In this document: one piece after another, positions 23,901-36,479 of the stretch
Position numbering within the stretch: the stretch's first letter is position 1
Layout: each line of letters begins with the position of its first letter
Assembly: GCA_037903355.1 (NCBI GenBank)
Contig: JBAJFE010000017.1
Location: forward strand, 62,001-126,000
DNA: 64,000 nt
Origin: Trichuris trichiura
Lineage: Eukaryota; Nematoda; Enoplea; Trichinellida; Trichuridae
Reading direction: 5' to 3'
Program-made: the position numbers and the translations under genes
The notes under the pieces: model-generated
What the model saw: the letters and a program-made list of their open reading frames with translations, nothing else
Told to the model about the DNA's origin: nothing
The model's database searches: none

Positions 23901-26900
23901 AACTGCCGATGAAGTAAGTCATATCGTTGGCTACCACGATGATGTCACGACCGTCTACGTACTCGGGTGTTTTCAATGTAAGGCGCCAAACGACCATACC
24001 TAAAGCGTACTTAATTAAAACGCATCGTACTAGAAATTGACTAGAATGTACAACGCTAAAGAAAGAGCCATCTTAGACGTTTTCGTTGAGGCATGGATCC
24101 AAGACTACCTAACAATACGTCACAGCAACTATATACGCTGCACAGTTACAAGGAGAAAGCAAACTGAAAGCTGTATCGAAGATGAACACGCTATTAAGTG
24201 TAAGGTAATTGAAACAAGTTTCTAAAACTTTTCATGTTAATCTGTTTCTTTTTAAGAAATGTGCGTCCCGTCAAAGATACAATAAGCTTTTATTCTACGA
24301 AGCTTTGGGCGTGAGCCGTCCTCAGCGGTGTTAAAATTCGGTTGAACACAAGTCACACTTGTCACACGCTGCAGGGACACAAACACGTAAGTATGTGATG
24401 CCCCAAGAGAGCAGAAAGTTCGGAAAAGCGTAAGTACGCGTTATCAGCGAAAAGAGGAAACAATGTTACCTGCATTCCTAGAACCGTACTGTACATTTCG
24501 AATTTTTGAAATTTGAATTTACAGTAGACTGAATTCAAGAACAGTTTTTTACGTCACGTTCGGAATTGAATTATAACACCGCTAAGGGCGGGTGACGCTC
24601 GGCCCGAAAGCTTCGGAAAACAAAAAGCTTATTGCATCTTTAACGGGACATATTTTCCGTAAAAAGAAACAGATTAACATGAAAACCTACAGTCCCGTAC
24701 CAAGAAGCTACATCTTCAAGTTTTTAAAACTTACCACAGTCATTTTCACCGGGAAAACGGTTTATCTCCACCAGGTCGCCTTGAGGTCCCACTGCCAGTT
24801 CAACGCATTGCAGTAGCTCAACACTGTTTGTCTCCTCCTCAATACCAATTTCGGCGTTGTACTCTCGCCAAAGCTTAATCAAAGCCTGACGGAACATCTC
24901 CGGAAAGTCGTACACGTAAGTGGTGCCCATTTTTTGAGCGAGGTAGCGCTTCTGCTGCATATGGTCCTTGGTTTGGTAGGGCGTACTAACGGCGAGCCCG
25001 TTAAGAGGTCCCGGTTTGCTGGCATCCCAACTAGCGTAGCGAAGTTGGCTAAAAAACAATACAGTTTTGACCTTTTGACGCATCTCCAAAAAACAGCACG
25101 CATAGCCTTGCTTAGAATTGCATTTGTAGCACTTACGCATGACTTTGGCGGTAAAGAAAAAGCGACTAAACAACGAGCTAAACTAACCTAAACAAAATGC
25201 CCATGTCGCGCAACAGCGAACCATAAACGATTGGCCTTTGCCCCTACGCATTAGGTATTTATATAACTGCGCGGAGGCCGAACCCGAAATTAATGATTGT
25301 GCACGCACGGAAAGCAGTAGGGACACAATCGGGTAAACATATGGTGCCCCCAAGGGAGCAGAAAGTTCGGAAAAGCGCAAGTACGCGTTATAAGCGAAAA
25401 TACGCATCAATGTTACCTTCATTCCTAGCAAGATGCGATTTACTGTACATTTTGAATTTTTGAAATTTGAACTTACAGTAAACTGAATTCAGGAACAGTT
25501 TTTTACGCTGCACCGGGTTAACGTCAGATAAAAAAATTTTCAGGGCTTTAAAAACATGCCAAAGTTGTTTAAGTGGGCGTGAAGAGTAATCGTGACGAAT
25601 AACAAGTTACAGTAAATAGAAGTATGATAGAGGTTACAAAACCAAGATGTAAGCAACTAAAGAAGAGACGAAAGTAAAAACATGGAGTTGGATGGATAAG
25701 GAAAGCTGGAGAACATGCTTTAGTGTTTGTTTAGACACAGACTGGATTGGTACCTAAGGAGCAGCAATCACTGCTTTGAACGAAAGGCACCCATAAGTCA
25801 TTAACTTCGATACCTACGTCTCCATTAACGTTTTCGTTATAACGTATTTAGAGGGCTTCCTTTGTTAGCTAGGTAAAATCAATTCTCTCCGCAAATAATA
25901 CTGGTTTCCGGAGGGTCCGAAACTACTGACCCCTTTAGCAACCCATTCCATGGCGGTGAGGAGTTCCAGCAATGGTTTACAACCCGTAACTCTCGCTTTC
26001 CTTCCGTCCCACCTTTCCGCAGCGTTTTTGCATCTGTTTAAACATTTTTCTTGGAATTGTTCCTAAAACAATCCGGTATTTTGACAAATTACAATTTGAA
26101 TTTTCAAATCTACAGTAATTGAAATCAAGATCTAAGCGTCTTATCAATGCTTTTCGTATTACGCAATTCGCCATTTTTCGAATTGTAACGCAAAAAGCTT
26201 TTTAAAAAGCTTCGGAAAAAGTAGTGGCATACCCGGTTGCTTTGTCCAAAACCTCCTGGTACAGCTGCAAGTCGAGATAGTAGCCGCTTTCGTTGCATAT
26301 GGTTAGCCGCATGTGTACGGGAGGGCCGTGAGGTATCAGACGTATGGAGTACTTCAATTCGGCTTGGAGCACTCGGAGCTTCCACAAACGGACCCCATAG
26401 CGAACAATAATTTCGCTGACCGTATCAACGACTTTTTGCGGATCCAAAGTTACGCAGGGAACGAAATTTAGAAATATATGATTGCAATCGCATCGTCTTG
26501 CGTCCGGATGCGAATTGAAAGCCACCTCAAGTTCATCCAGCGATTCAAGCAGCACCCGCTCGCCTTCGTTGCGCAGATAGTCGAAGGATGCTTCTTTAGA
26601 GATCAAATCCGAATGGCGAATAATGTAACGAAGGAAAAACCTGTAATCGGTCACCTAAAAACTCAATATAACAAGAAAAAAAAGTAGGCTCGGATGGAAT
26701 TTTGAAAACCTGCTGTCCTTGGTCAGACTTCGCTTTGGCAAGGTACAAATGCAGCTTGCTGTTCGCCGTGGGTACCGTTTCCAAGTGAAAGTTCTTCATG
26801 CGATTTATTTCCAACTGAAACGCCATCGCCGGCTCGAGATGGCGATAAATTTTGTCTTCCATATAGTTGTCCTTTCCTCTGAAGATGAAATACTTGGGCG

Positions 26901-29900
26901 CCCAGCGGCGGCACAGCGCAATGAAACTGACGCGTCGGATTCTTCTCTCCGTTAGACTAACTTTGTTTTGCAAACAAAACTTTTGAAACATCTCCGCCAA
27001 CTGGGCGTCGTCGCCGCCCGATTCGTCCTCGATGCGGACCGCTATGTTTAAAATATACAAGAATTCCACCTGCTCCTGCTCCTCGACTATTTTCGAGCCT
27101 TGGATGCTGCGATAGCTGAATACAAAGCATAAACAATAAAAAAAATTCAAAAAAAAGAAAGAGAAAAGTTTTACCGAGCGGGATTTCGATTCGGGTCGGC
27201 TGGAAGACGAGAAGAAGTGCCTAAAGAGAACATGCCCAATAGGCGGTTGAAGTTTTGCTTAGCTTCCTCGAAAGTGCCAAAAGCGACCAGAAGACCGACG
27301 CTCTGACAATTAAACGACGTCGGCACTTCGAGCCCGTTGAAGTCATCTTCCGTATTGCAAAGACGGTTTACGTCGTTGCGAAAGCTCGGACAACTTTTTG
27401 GCATTTCCACTCTGTCCGGATGACTGCTCGGCAGCGTGAACTGATACTCCACGATGGATACGGAGTTGCCAAGCACGTGATGCTTTAGGCAGTTCACCTC
27501 AAAGGCAATGTACGTTCGACGAACGTACACTTCAAGGGCGGCCATTCGAACTATCTCGTTTGAATGAAAAAAGAAGTCGTGCAACACGTCGCAAATGGAC
27601 GTCTCCGACGTAATTAACTTGTACAAATTTTCGGGTTGAAAACTATGGCCATACTTGTCCAGAGCGGACAAAAATATCGACTCAACTTGGTTGTGCCGAG
27701 AATCGTACGAAGGCTGATGGGCTGCTATAAGCACTTGTCTAGCTCGCAGAGCTACCTTGCCGTGATCCGCTTTGCCAAAGTTGGTCAACTGGTTGAGCAC
27801 TTCCTTCAGCTCGTCCGTCAGTCCCGGCTCGTGCGAGCTGATATGCTCAATAAGCGATATGATCACTTGGTTCTTCTTTGGCAATTGAAAATGGGAAAAA
27901 ATAGCGTTGGTCACTCGCCGCATATCGCCGTCCTTCAGACTTTCGCGCAAAGCGTGAACCGACTTGTCGTACAGCTGCTGCTGGAAGTGCTTTTCAACAT
28001 TCAGGTAGCGCAGGAACAACTCCTGCAAAACCAGCTTCATGTGACCGCGAATGCCGTCTCTGTACCTTAAAGTTGAAAAGCCACTTAGCCCCTGCGGCCA
28101 ATACAATACTCTTAACGACGGAAAGAAAAAATTCAACTACCTTTGGACAAGCGACAGTAAACCGTGAGTAGACATGAAGAACATTTCGCGACTTTGCTTC
28201 TTGGACAAGCTGGTCGCGTACTCGTCCAAAACTTGAGCAATCTGCTGGGACGGGAATCGGCAAAGAACGGACGTGATATTGCCGGCGTAGTTGGTCATCA
28301 AGTTGCGAATTCGCGTTTCAACTTCGGCCGGTATGCGGCCGCCTATCACCGACATGGCTTCCTCAAAAAATTAAGACAAAATCTGCCGGCTCAAAACATA
28401 CGGTACGCGTTGGTACCTGCAATTCAAACAAAGGTAGGGCAGGATCTTTGAGCACTCGAAAGAAGTTGGCCACTTTCTCGCGCAAGTCTGGAGAAAAGTA
28501 CGGCTCCGGCAACGTGTAACCGTCCAGCACGTAGTTGAAGTAGCTGAGCAATTCTCGGTAAGTCTGATAGAGTTTTTCGGCGTGTTGCGTCACCGGCGAG
28601 TGAATGGGAAATGTTCCCTCGTATCGAACCGCCTACGAGTGGACAATTGAACAGGGCGGGAATTTTTGCCAACCCCAACATACGGTACGCATCCTGCTTG
28701 GATCGTCAAGAGACATCTTGGCTATCACGGAGCCTGGATTGAGCACCGTACCGGGTCGCTTCAAGTAGTGGACGCTAGGCAAGTTGACCATATTAAGCAT
28801 AGACGAAAATATTCAAATTAGGCGGCGGCATACCATCCGCTTTCTGGAGTCGTCAGCGTCATGACCATTTTCATTACTTCAATTTCAGCGTAGGGCGTAA
28901 GGGCAAAAACGTGAGCGCCGTCCTCGACTAGATATTGGAGCAATTTTCCCGCCGACGGACTTCTTAAAAACAAGCGAAATCTTTTGGCGCTAAGCGCTTC
29001 TCTATCTTTTCAATATTGACCTCAACTCGGTGGGATCGTAGTTTTTTTCAAAAACGATAGTCTTGTTGCCAATCTGAACTCGATAGCGGTTCACCTCCTC
29101 CTTCATGTAACAAGTGTACGAGTCCGAGTTTAGGGACAAAAGCATTCCGCCGTCGGACATACGGTGGAATTCCACTTGCACACCGCTACCGTTCATCATC
29201 AAAAAGTACGATTGAGGACCCGATCGAGTGACCTGTAAGGCGGGAAACTGGCGGGATAAATTTTTTTTGAAAAAGACAGATTTCCTCCAACCTCCACGGT
29301 GTAGCTGACGCCTTCGTGGGTTAGCTCAACGTCGACAGTTTCAATTAAAGATTTGGCCGGCAATACTTGACCCCTTAAGAAGTTATTGACCAATCAGCGT
29401 ACGCACGCGTCCGCCAATCAGCATACCTTTCCAGGGAATTTTGAAAATTTTGAAACGCGTTCACTATGGCGACATCGGCTATCAAAACGCTTAGGCATAC
29501 AACGCCTACAATGACGTCAGGCTTCTCGGTCTGCAAATTCCAACTGGGCTTAGCCGTCTTCGTTCAAAAAAAAACGGAGGGGGCCAACCTGCACTTTTTC
29601 AGCGATCAAAGTATCCAACCATTCCGTGTCGAATTGATTGTTTATGAACGCTTCCGTTTCGAGCAGAGTTATCAGATATTCGACCGTCGTCCTGAAGTCG
29701 CCCCGAATGGACAGCTCCTTGAGCGCGAGCACCATGTTTCTTTAGACGGGGCAAAAAAGGGCAAGCTTATGCAAATTTTACAAAATTCAAACCGAGCGCC
29801 TACGCTATGGCGTCGTCCCTCGTTTCGCCCCACGAAAAGCAGTGTCCGAACTGGGAGTCGGCGAACTCGTGCAAGCCGCCCGACGCGGATACGCTGAAGT

Positions 29901-32385
29901 ATCCCCAAGCATTTTTGCTGCTTCGAAAGTTCAGCTCTTGAACGGTTCCCGAACTCGGCTGGAAACCTGACCGAAAAAAGGAAAAAACAATAGAACCAAA
30001 ATTTGCATATTCACTCCGACAGCTCTACCGTCGTCGGGGTTTTCGCTGGTGATGCGTGCGGCTATCACGTGACCGCGAGGCGTCGGCCTTAGCGGAGGAG
30101 AATCAAAGTCCAATGGCTTATCGTCGAAGGCTGCAGCGCCGTAAAGCAAACGGATATCCTTTATCCTATGCAGCGGTATACCCATAGCGATTTGCAGCTG
30201 AGCCGCCGGAAGGTTGATGTTGGCAACCATTTCCGTACATGGGTGTTCAACCTAAAAAAAAGAAATACAAACCAATGCGTTTCAAGCGCGCCTACAAAGC
30301 TGTTGGGTCATAAGGAATAATATTTGCATATCTATTCAAAAGTTGAGAAGAAAAAACCTGTAATCTCGGATTCAATTCCAAGAAATAGTACTGCTGCGAC
30401 TCGGGAATGTACAGGTACTCAACCGTGCCGGCGCTGACGTAGCAGACCATTTTGGCCAACTTGACAGCGTCCTTAAATTTGCATATTGATAAAAACCGCG
30501 TCTATTCAAATTACGAAAAAAGGAAAACTTGCTCGTTCCATCTGTTCGAACAGTTCCGGCAGCGCAATGGTGGCCGGCGCCTCTTCGATGATTTTTTGAT
30601 GCCTTCTTTGAATGGAACAATCTCGGCCGAATAGGGATACCGCGTTGCCGTAACAGTCGGCCAGCACTTGGACTTCCAAGTGGCGAGCGCCTTTGGCCAG
30701 TTTCATTATGAATATGGGCGAGCCGGGCACTTCGGCTTGCACCTGACGAAACTGGGTGGGAAAATCGTCCAGATTTTCGCACTTGCGAATGCCCTTGCCG
30801 CCACCGCCTTCCGAAGCTTTGATCATTAGCGGAAGACCAATTTTCGAAGCAGCCTGCAATAGACGAAACGCCTTGTCAAGTTGGCAACAAGGCTGCGAAA
30901 GCATTTTCGACTTTTAAACCCTTTTCCAACGTGGTCACCGTCGCCTTGACGTAGAGATCATGAACGCTGCTGCTGTTGACAAGATTGCCTTCGCCGGCGG
31001 ATAGGGCCAAGTCGCTTCCGCTCCAAGGCAACGTTGGGATGTTGGCAGTTTGAGCTACAATACTACTTGCTATCTTGTCGCCTAAAGCCCACATAGCCTT
31101 CGCCGGAGGGCCGATGAAGACAATGTTGTGCTTTTCAAGGAGATCGGGCAAGTTTGGATTCTCGGAAGCGTGACCCCAACCGGCCCACACAGCTTGCACT
31201 TCCATCTTTATGGCCATATCAAGAATCAAATGTATATTGGCGTAATTGTTGTTGTTCGATCCGCCCGGTATGCAAACAAATTGATCCGCCATGCGGATGT
31301 ACTCTGCAATTGGGGTGAACTTATGCAAATTAGTTTGTCGCCAAACCGGCCGACATTTTTTTTATTACCGGCGTTGGCTTTCAAATCTTCGGGGGTTACC
31401 ATGGCAACAAATTTTATGGCGCGATCGTTGCGGAACATTTCGTATGCCCAACGCCGTATGGACCGCATGCACTTAACCGCCGCGATACCATTGTTTGCAA
31501 TGAGCACCTGGAAGAAATAAACAAGTAAATAAATAGCTGCATTTTGGCAATGGCCTGATGTCTGTTACCTTTGTAATAACGGTTGTGCCATCGAACTGGC
31601 GGACGAATTGATCCGGAGTGACGGCACCGCAACCGGAACTTTCGCGTCGATCCCAAAAGACCTTTTTCAGGTTGGTTCCATGCGTAACCGGCGTAAAACA
31701 AGGTGACGACATTGTTGGCCTGGAATTTCAAACGTAGCATTAAAATTTGCTAACCTATATTCGCTCATTCCCAAAGGCGTCTAACGGGAAAACAAGCGCG
31801 AGCAAAAGATGTCCTTTTAAACTGATAGATAAAGAAATGCCCATAAACTTTAACTATGCAAACTAAGTCTACCGTACACCTAAGGTAAATAGCTAAAAAA
31901 AGATGGAGCGTATAAACAAATACTTTGCTTCTACGAAGTAACCGCGTAAACAAAAGACGAGGACGTAGACGCCTTAAATAAAAAGATTATTTGGCCAAGC
32001 GGGAGCGAATCGAATTCTAAGCGTTAAAAGCGGAAAGTGACATCGAAGAATAGTTGGAAATACGGAACAACGTTGCGTAACGTTATTGGAAGATGAATTG
32101 AAAATATTACCGAATCCCGAAAGGCGAATCAGCAGCGCTTGAGGTGGAGGAGAATTTTTGGCTTGAAATAGACGATATGCCGCTGTCTCTTTGTCCAACG
32201 TACGCTTCACTGTTAGCACCCAAGTTGAACATAGTTTTGTTGGTAAAGTTGGCACTGTCGTCGACCGACTTTTCGGCAAAAACTGGAACGTCAACTGCAT
32301 CTTGGGGGCCATCGTCATTTGTACTACCATTCCAGCTGGCCAAACGACTGCCGGCTGCCGGCAATGGCGACTCGCCTGTTTCCAT
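20989..32385 (-). CDS. Acetyl-CoA carboxylase, multidomain eukaryotic type
   Basis: ACC makes malonyl-CoA from acetyl-CoA, bicarbonate and ATP, the committed step of fatty-acid synthesis. The first exons are 32385-32111, 31719-31569 and 31507-31369; about twenty more follow down to the stop at 20989-20991. In order: an N-terminal regulatory Ser/Thr-rich segment; biotin carboxylase ([32 protein letters not shown]-grasp [10 protein letters not shown] near 30,800, HLEVQVLAD); the biotinyl domain with EVMKMVMTL (Lys codon 28869-28871, carrying the cofactor); a long central region (about 28.8-25.2 kb); and carboxyltransferase ([80 protein letters not shown]). The last exon ends [10 protein letters not shown], like the family end. 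The start is the first in-frame Met of exon 1; no transit peptide is evident, so this is probably the cytosolic form. I did not join every central exon. Confidence 0.96.
24390..25520. repeat. ~160-bp duplicated segment in ACC introns
   Basis: Sequence at about 24,390-24,550 recurs at about 25,315-25,510 in the same orientation. Shared blocks are 'GAGCAGAAAGTTCGGAAAAG', 'AAGTACGCGTTAT', 'CAATGTTACCT', 'CATTCCTAG' and an ending 'ATTCAGGAACAGTTTTTTAC'-like stretch. The copies lie either side of coding exons of the carboxyltransferase region. The span given covers both copies and the exon DNA between them. Confidence 0.75.
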
Positions 32386-35300
32386 CCTATGCCCGACTGC
32401 AAGACAACAACGTTAACCATCAACAATAAAGCGGTTATGGATTTTATAAGCCAAAGAGTAAAGGTAGTGTAAGACGAGAAGTCCATTTCAGCAAGGCAAA
32501 GAAAACCGCGTAACTTCAGCTTAGCTTAGCCGGAATACAAAAATCTTAATTAGGAAATTCGAAATGCAACACTGTTAGACTGGTCTGACTCAAGGAACAA
32601 TATCTAAGAGCAAAGAAATATGTAATTGAAAACGTGGGCACAAAAAGTTTTTAAACAGCGAGCACTTATCGCTAGCGGATAGATTAAATGAATGATAAAC
32701 GAGCGTATTGTCAAACTCTATCAATGGGCAACGTCTAATTATGATAAGCTGTTGGAAAGGGTTTCCATCGTCGAAATGGACGGAAGGCGGTAATAGCAAA
32801 CCCGCCTTAGGCTTATCGAAGAGTACGAACGCGCTATGGGAACTTGTAAACAACCCAAATTTGCTACGAACAAAGCGCCTGTAGCGTAAATGCCAAATGG
32901 CCGCAAATGATTTTCACGTAAAATTACCGTACTACTGAGTTTTGTAATGTCTCCGTTTCGGCAAGTTTTCAATATTTCAAACCAGCAATGCACCTATCCG
33001 CTGACAGGGCGTACTGTTGACACAAACCTGAGCATCAAACTTTAAACTAGCTTAATACAATTTGATAGCGCCGCTGGCCGTCCACCGTTTATAAACGACG
33101 CGTGTGCCGCGGCGAGCTTTTAAAAATGACGAAAAAAAATCAAGATTTCTTAAAAGACCTCTAAAAGTTAGTTGGGAGAAAACCCGTCCTCTTTCTTTGC
33201 CGCAGCGTGTGGATAGGAGTTGAATTTTTCGTTTTTAAATTTTTGCGCCGCGTTAAACTAATTGCTTAATGGAATATTTTTTTTGTCTAGCGGGTGTAAT
33301 AATTCAAAATTTGCCATTTTTTGCGCGTGACGCATGCAATGGGACGTATGCTTAAATGATGTTCAGGTACGTTCTGTCACTCTCGCCAAATTGCGGTTTG
33401 GTTTCGTTGAATTTTCGCTAATGGCTACCCGTCGCTGGCTAGAAGCAAATTTATGGGAAGAAACGTTGCCCTTCGCTTCTGCTTTGCCAGTCATGGTAAG
33501 ACTTAAGCCCGCGTTTTTCTGAACGTACTCCGCCGCTCGTGAACGTTTCGCGCTCTCTTTACCGGTTATTTTTTCCTAATGTAAGAGCAGATAAGGCTTA
33601 CCTATTTTTGTAAGCTTTTAGACTTGTCTTAGCGAAAATTGCTCCGACGTTGCGATCTCGACGACCTCTGCTTTCTTGCTTCCGAAAACATGTAATTTTG
33701 AGCCGTTAGTTTTTTTAAAATTACGGTCTTTAGTTCCATGTCGATATAGCAGCACATTAACTGTTAACTTATTTTTTCCCGCTGCTGTTTACTGGCCGCG
33801 TAAACACCTCGTGACATTCGTTTTTCAGTTTTTTATAGTCTTCAGCCTTTTTACTTCCTTTGACAAGTATTAACCTGTTCATATTCCTCCAATTATTAGT
33901 AGAGAAATAATATATCTGTTTATTTTCCGTTTCCACGTCATCTCGTCATTCGTTAGACGTTTGCGGTAGATTAGCTTTCGCTTGTCATCTCTGCTTTGAT
34001 TGTTTAGGAATGCAGTGCTTCTTTTCGTTTGTCCCACTTTAAAATTAACAGTTGTGAATTAATACACATCTTTTCGTTATTATTCTTCCAATTCGCCCAG
34101 TATAGCGCATGTATGCGCGCTATTCTGCCTTTCTCGGCCGCTGGTAAAATCAGTAGTTTTAATTTCGGTTTCTTTCCGAAAAATTCGCGTTCTGTCTTTA
34201 GCGGACAGAATGTTCTGAAAAATGTTGGTCCAGTTGCATTATAGGGTACTGTAGAGAGAGGCTGTTTATCTTGCTTTTATTACTTCATGCGTATATAAAA
34301 CAGCAAAAAATAGATTCCAAAACGCGTAATTAATTAGCGGTCACCATATCGCCTTTGTATGACTATTAATTGCGTTAATGGGCGTAGAATATTTGATCTA
34401 GACGACCATTTTCGAAAATGCGTCGTTCCTACAGTACCCTCATAACGATTTTCAAGGTATAACATTTGAAATTTTTGACTTTCTCTTTTCTCTAACTTGC
34501 TTCCTCGATTCAATGGCAAATGCTAGCTTGCTTAAGTGACGACATTAGTGATAGTATTTGTTTTTAAGGTTTTGCTTAAGAATGCTTTTCGTTATTGTGG
34601 TCGCAAAGGATCTGTTTCAGTTTAGGTAATATGAGCGAATGCTTTCGCACCGCAGGCAATCCATCGTCAGCATGTAATTATCAGTTTTTCATAATTACGC
34701 GGTTCACCTGATCTTGACAAGCCTGTTAATCAGAGTTGGTTCTTTTTTTTGCGCGCAAAGATAAGTTTCACCATTGGTGATCGAATGCGACTTGTCAATA
34801 CCAAAAACAGCACCGCTGATTAGGTAGATTATTTATGTGCAATCAATACGTACAACCTAGTTGGGTTATCTGTGCTTTCATGAGCGACAGACTGTCGGAA
34901 GTTCACTTTGATTAAATTTTATCACAAGAGACCGCCGAGCGCGACGGGTGTACCCTTTTGACTTTTGTTTCTTTCTGCGTCAACCGCGAACGTCGGTTTT
35001 TTGTATTGAAAACGAACCCTATTAATACTTCATTTATGATCTCTCTGACGTCATACTTTCAAGTCACGAAAGCTTTCAAGTTGGCTAATTAACGTGAAAC
35101 TGAACAAAAAAGGAAATATCTTCATTTTGCTTATGCGGAAAGGTGGTATAATTAAATATGACGTAAGATAGTTTAGTCTGGAAATGCAGGTAGTTTTTTG
35201 GCTCGTTGAAAGACTGCCCAAAAATAGCACCGCCCCGCAAAGGAATATTTAATAAAGCGCATATTACCCTCTGGTAGCAGCGGCAGACGACCTCCCGTCA

Positions 35301-36479
35301 CGTTTTCTTTTTTCGCGATGGGCAAATTTTATGGAATCATATAGATAAGCCGATGAATGCTGAAAAAAATTCGACGCTGCTCCTATTGGCAAATTATGTT
35401 ATGCAATTGAGGGATGGACAATTTTTAAAGGCAGATAACCCCATCACGCTTTCTTTTTTCCTAAAATTGTTTCCATTGTTACTACGCGCAACAGAAGCAT
35501 GTCTCTGTCGCTTTACTGGCAATTTACGTCTTTTGCGTCAAAACAAAGTCGTACGAAATTTGCATGCGGCGCTAGCGCCGTCTATGCATGTACAATCTTG
35601 AATTTCCGAAAAGAAAATTTGCATACGACCTTCGCGCGTTGAACAACTTCGTCGGGCTGTCCAACTTGACGCGATCACTGCAATAATGATTTTTGCATAT
35701 GCTAATTTATTAGGAGAAGTTGCGCGACGCGTATGTCTTTGCTTATAAGTCAGTAGTCGCTTTCGAATAAGTCTGCAGCCGCTCGTCGCGTTTCTATACA
35801 GATTGTCTGTAGCTACGTCGTTATGATCATATTTCAAACTTGTTTGTCGGTTGCCTGTTATGCTAAAGTTATTAGTCGTCCATTAGCGACGGCATAGTCA
35901 TTTTACGAAGGAAGAACGTAGCGAACAGCTCATTATCCAATGTTCCATTCAATTTCGCAAGTCGTTTCATCACTAATCAAAGTTTGCATTGGTAGTCCGC
36001 GGTAGTGCTTCAACAATAAGTCATTGGACTTCACAGTTCATCCGCAAAAGCAGCTTTCAATGAAAATGCCTTTCTTGCATGCGCATGCGTAGGCTTTCAT
36101 AGGTTGCCAATTTTCCAATATCGCATTGCGCGACTGCGAGCTGTACGCTTGTGGCGCCTCGTCTGCAATGACATTCGATGATAGGGAAAACTGAAAATAA
36201 GGAAATGTAAGTGATCATAAGCCCACATTCGCTCGATTGGACTTCCGTGCACCTTAACTAGTTTCAATAGTTCAAATAAGCCCCCAACAGTGCTCTTCTT
36301 GATTAGCTCTGCTTTAATTCAAATCTCCTACGCTACGCGTCATCATAACGATCATATATGGCCAGCTGCTGCTGCTGCTGCTGCTGATAGCCTACTTTGC
36401 ATACTTCGCTTTTTTATAGTCTTTTTTTTATCGCACTGATAACAAATCAGAAAAAAATACGGTAAGGAAGCGCGTTTGT
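32386..36479. other. Gene-free region upstream of ACC
   Basis: About 4 kb with no recognisable exon, tRNA or transposon. A (GCT)n-type run of about seven triplets lies near 36,364-36,388. Near 33 kb the + strand changes from A-rich to T-rich. ACC promoter elements must lie at the left end, but I cannot name any. Confidence 0.5.

Noticed and set aside
29466..29897. 143-codon plus-strand frame inside ACC
   Set aside because: It is a shadow of the minus-strand ACC exons in the biotin carboxylase to biotinyl region.
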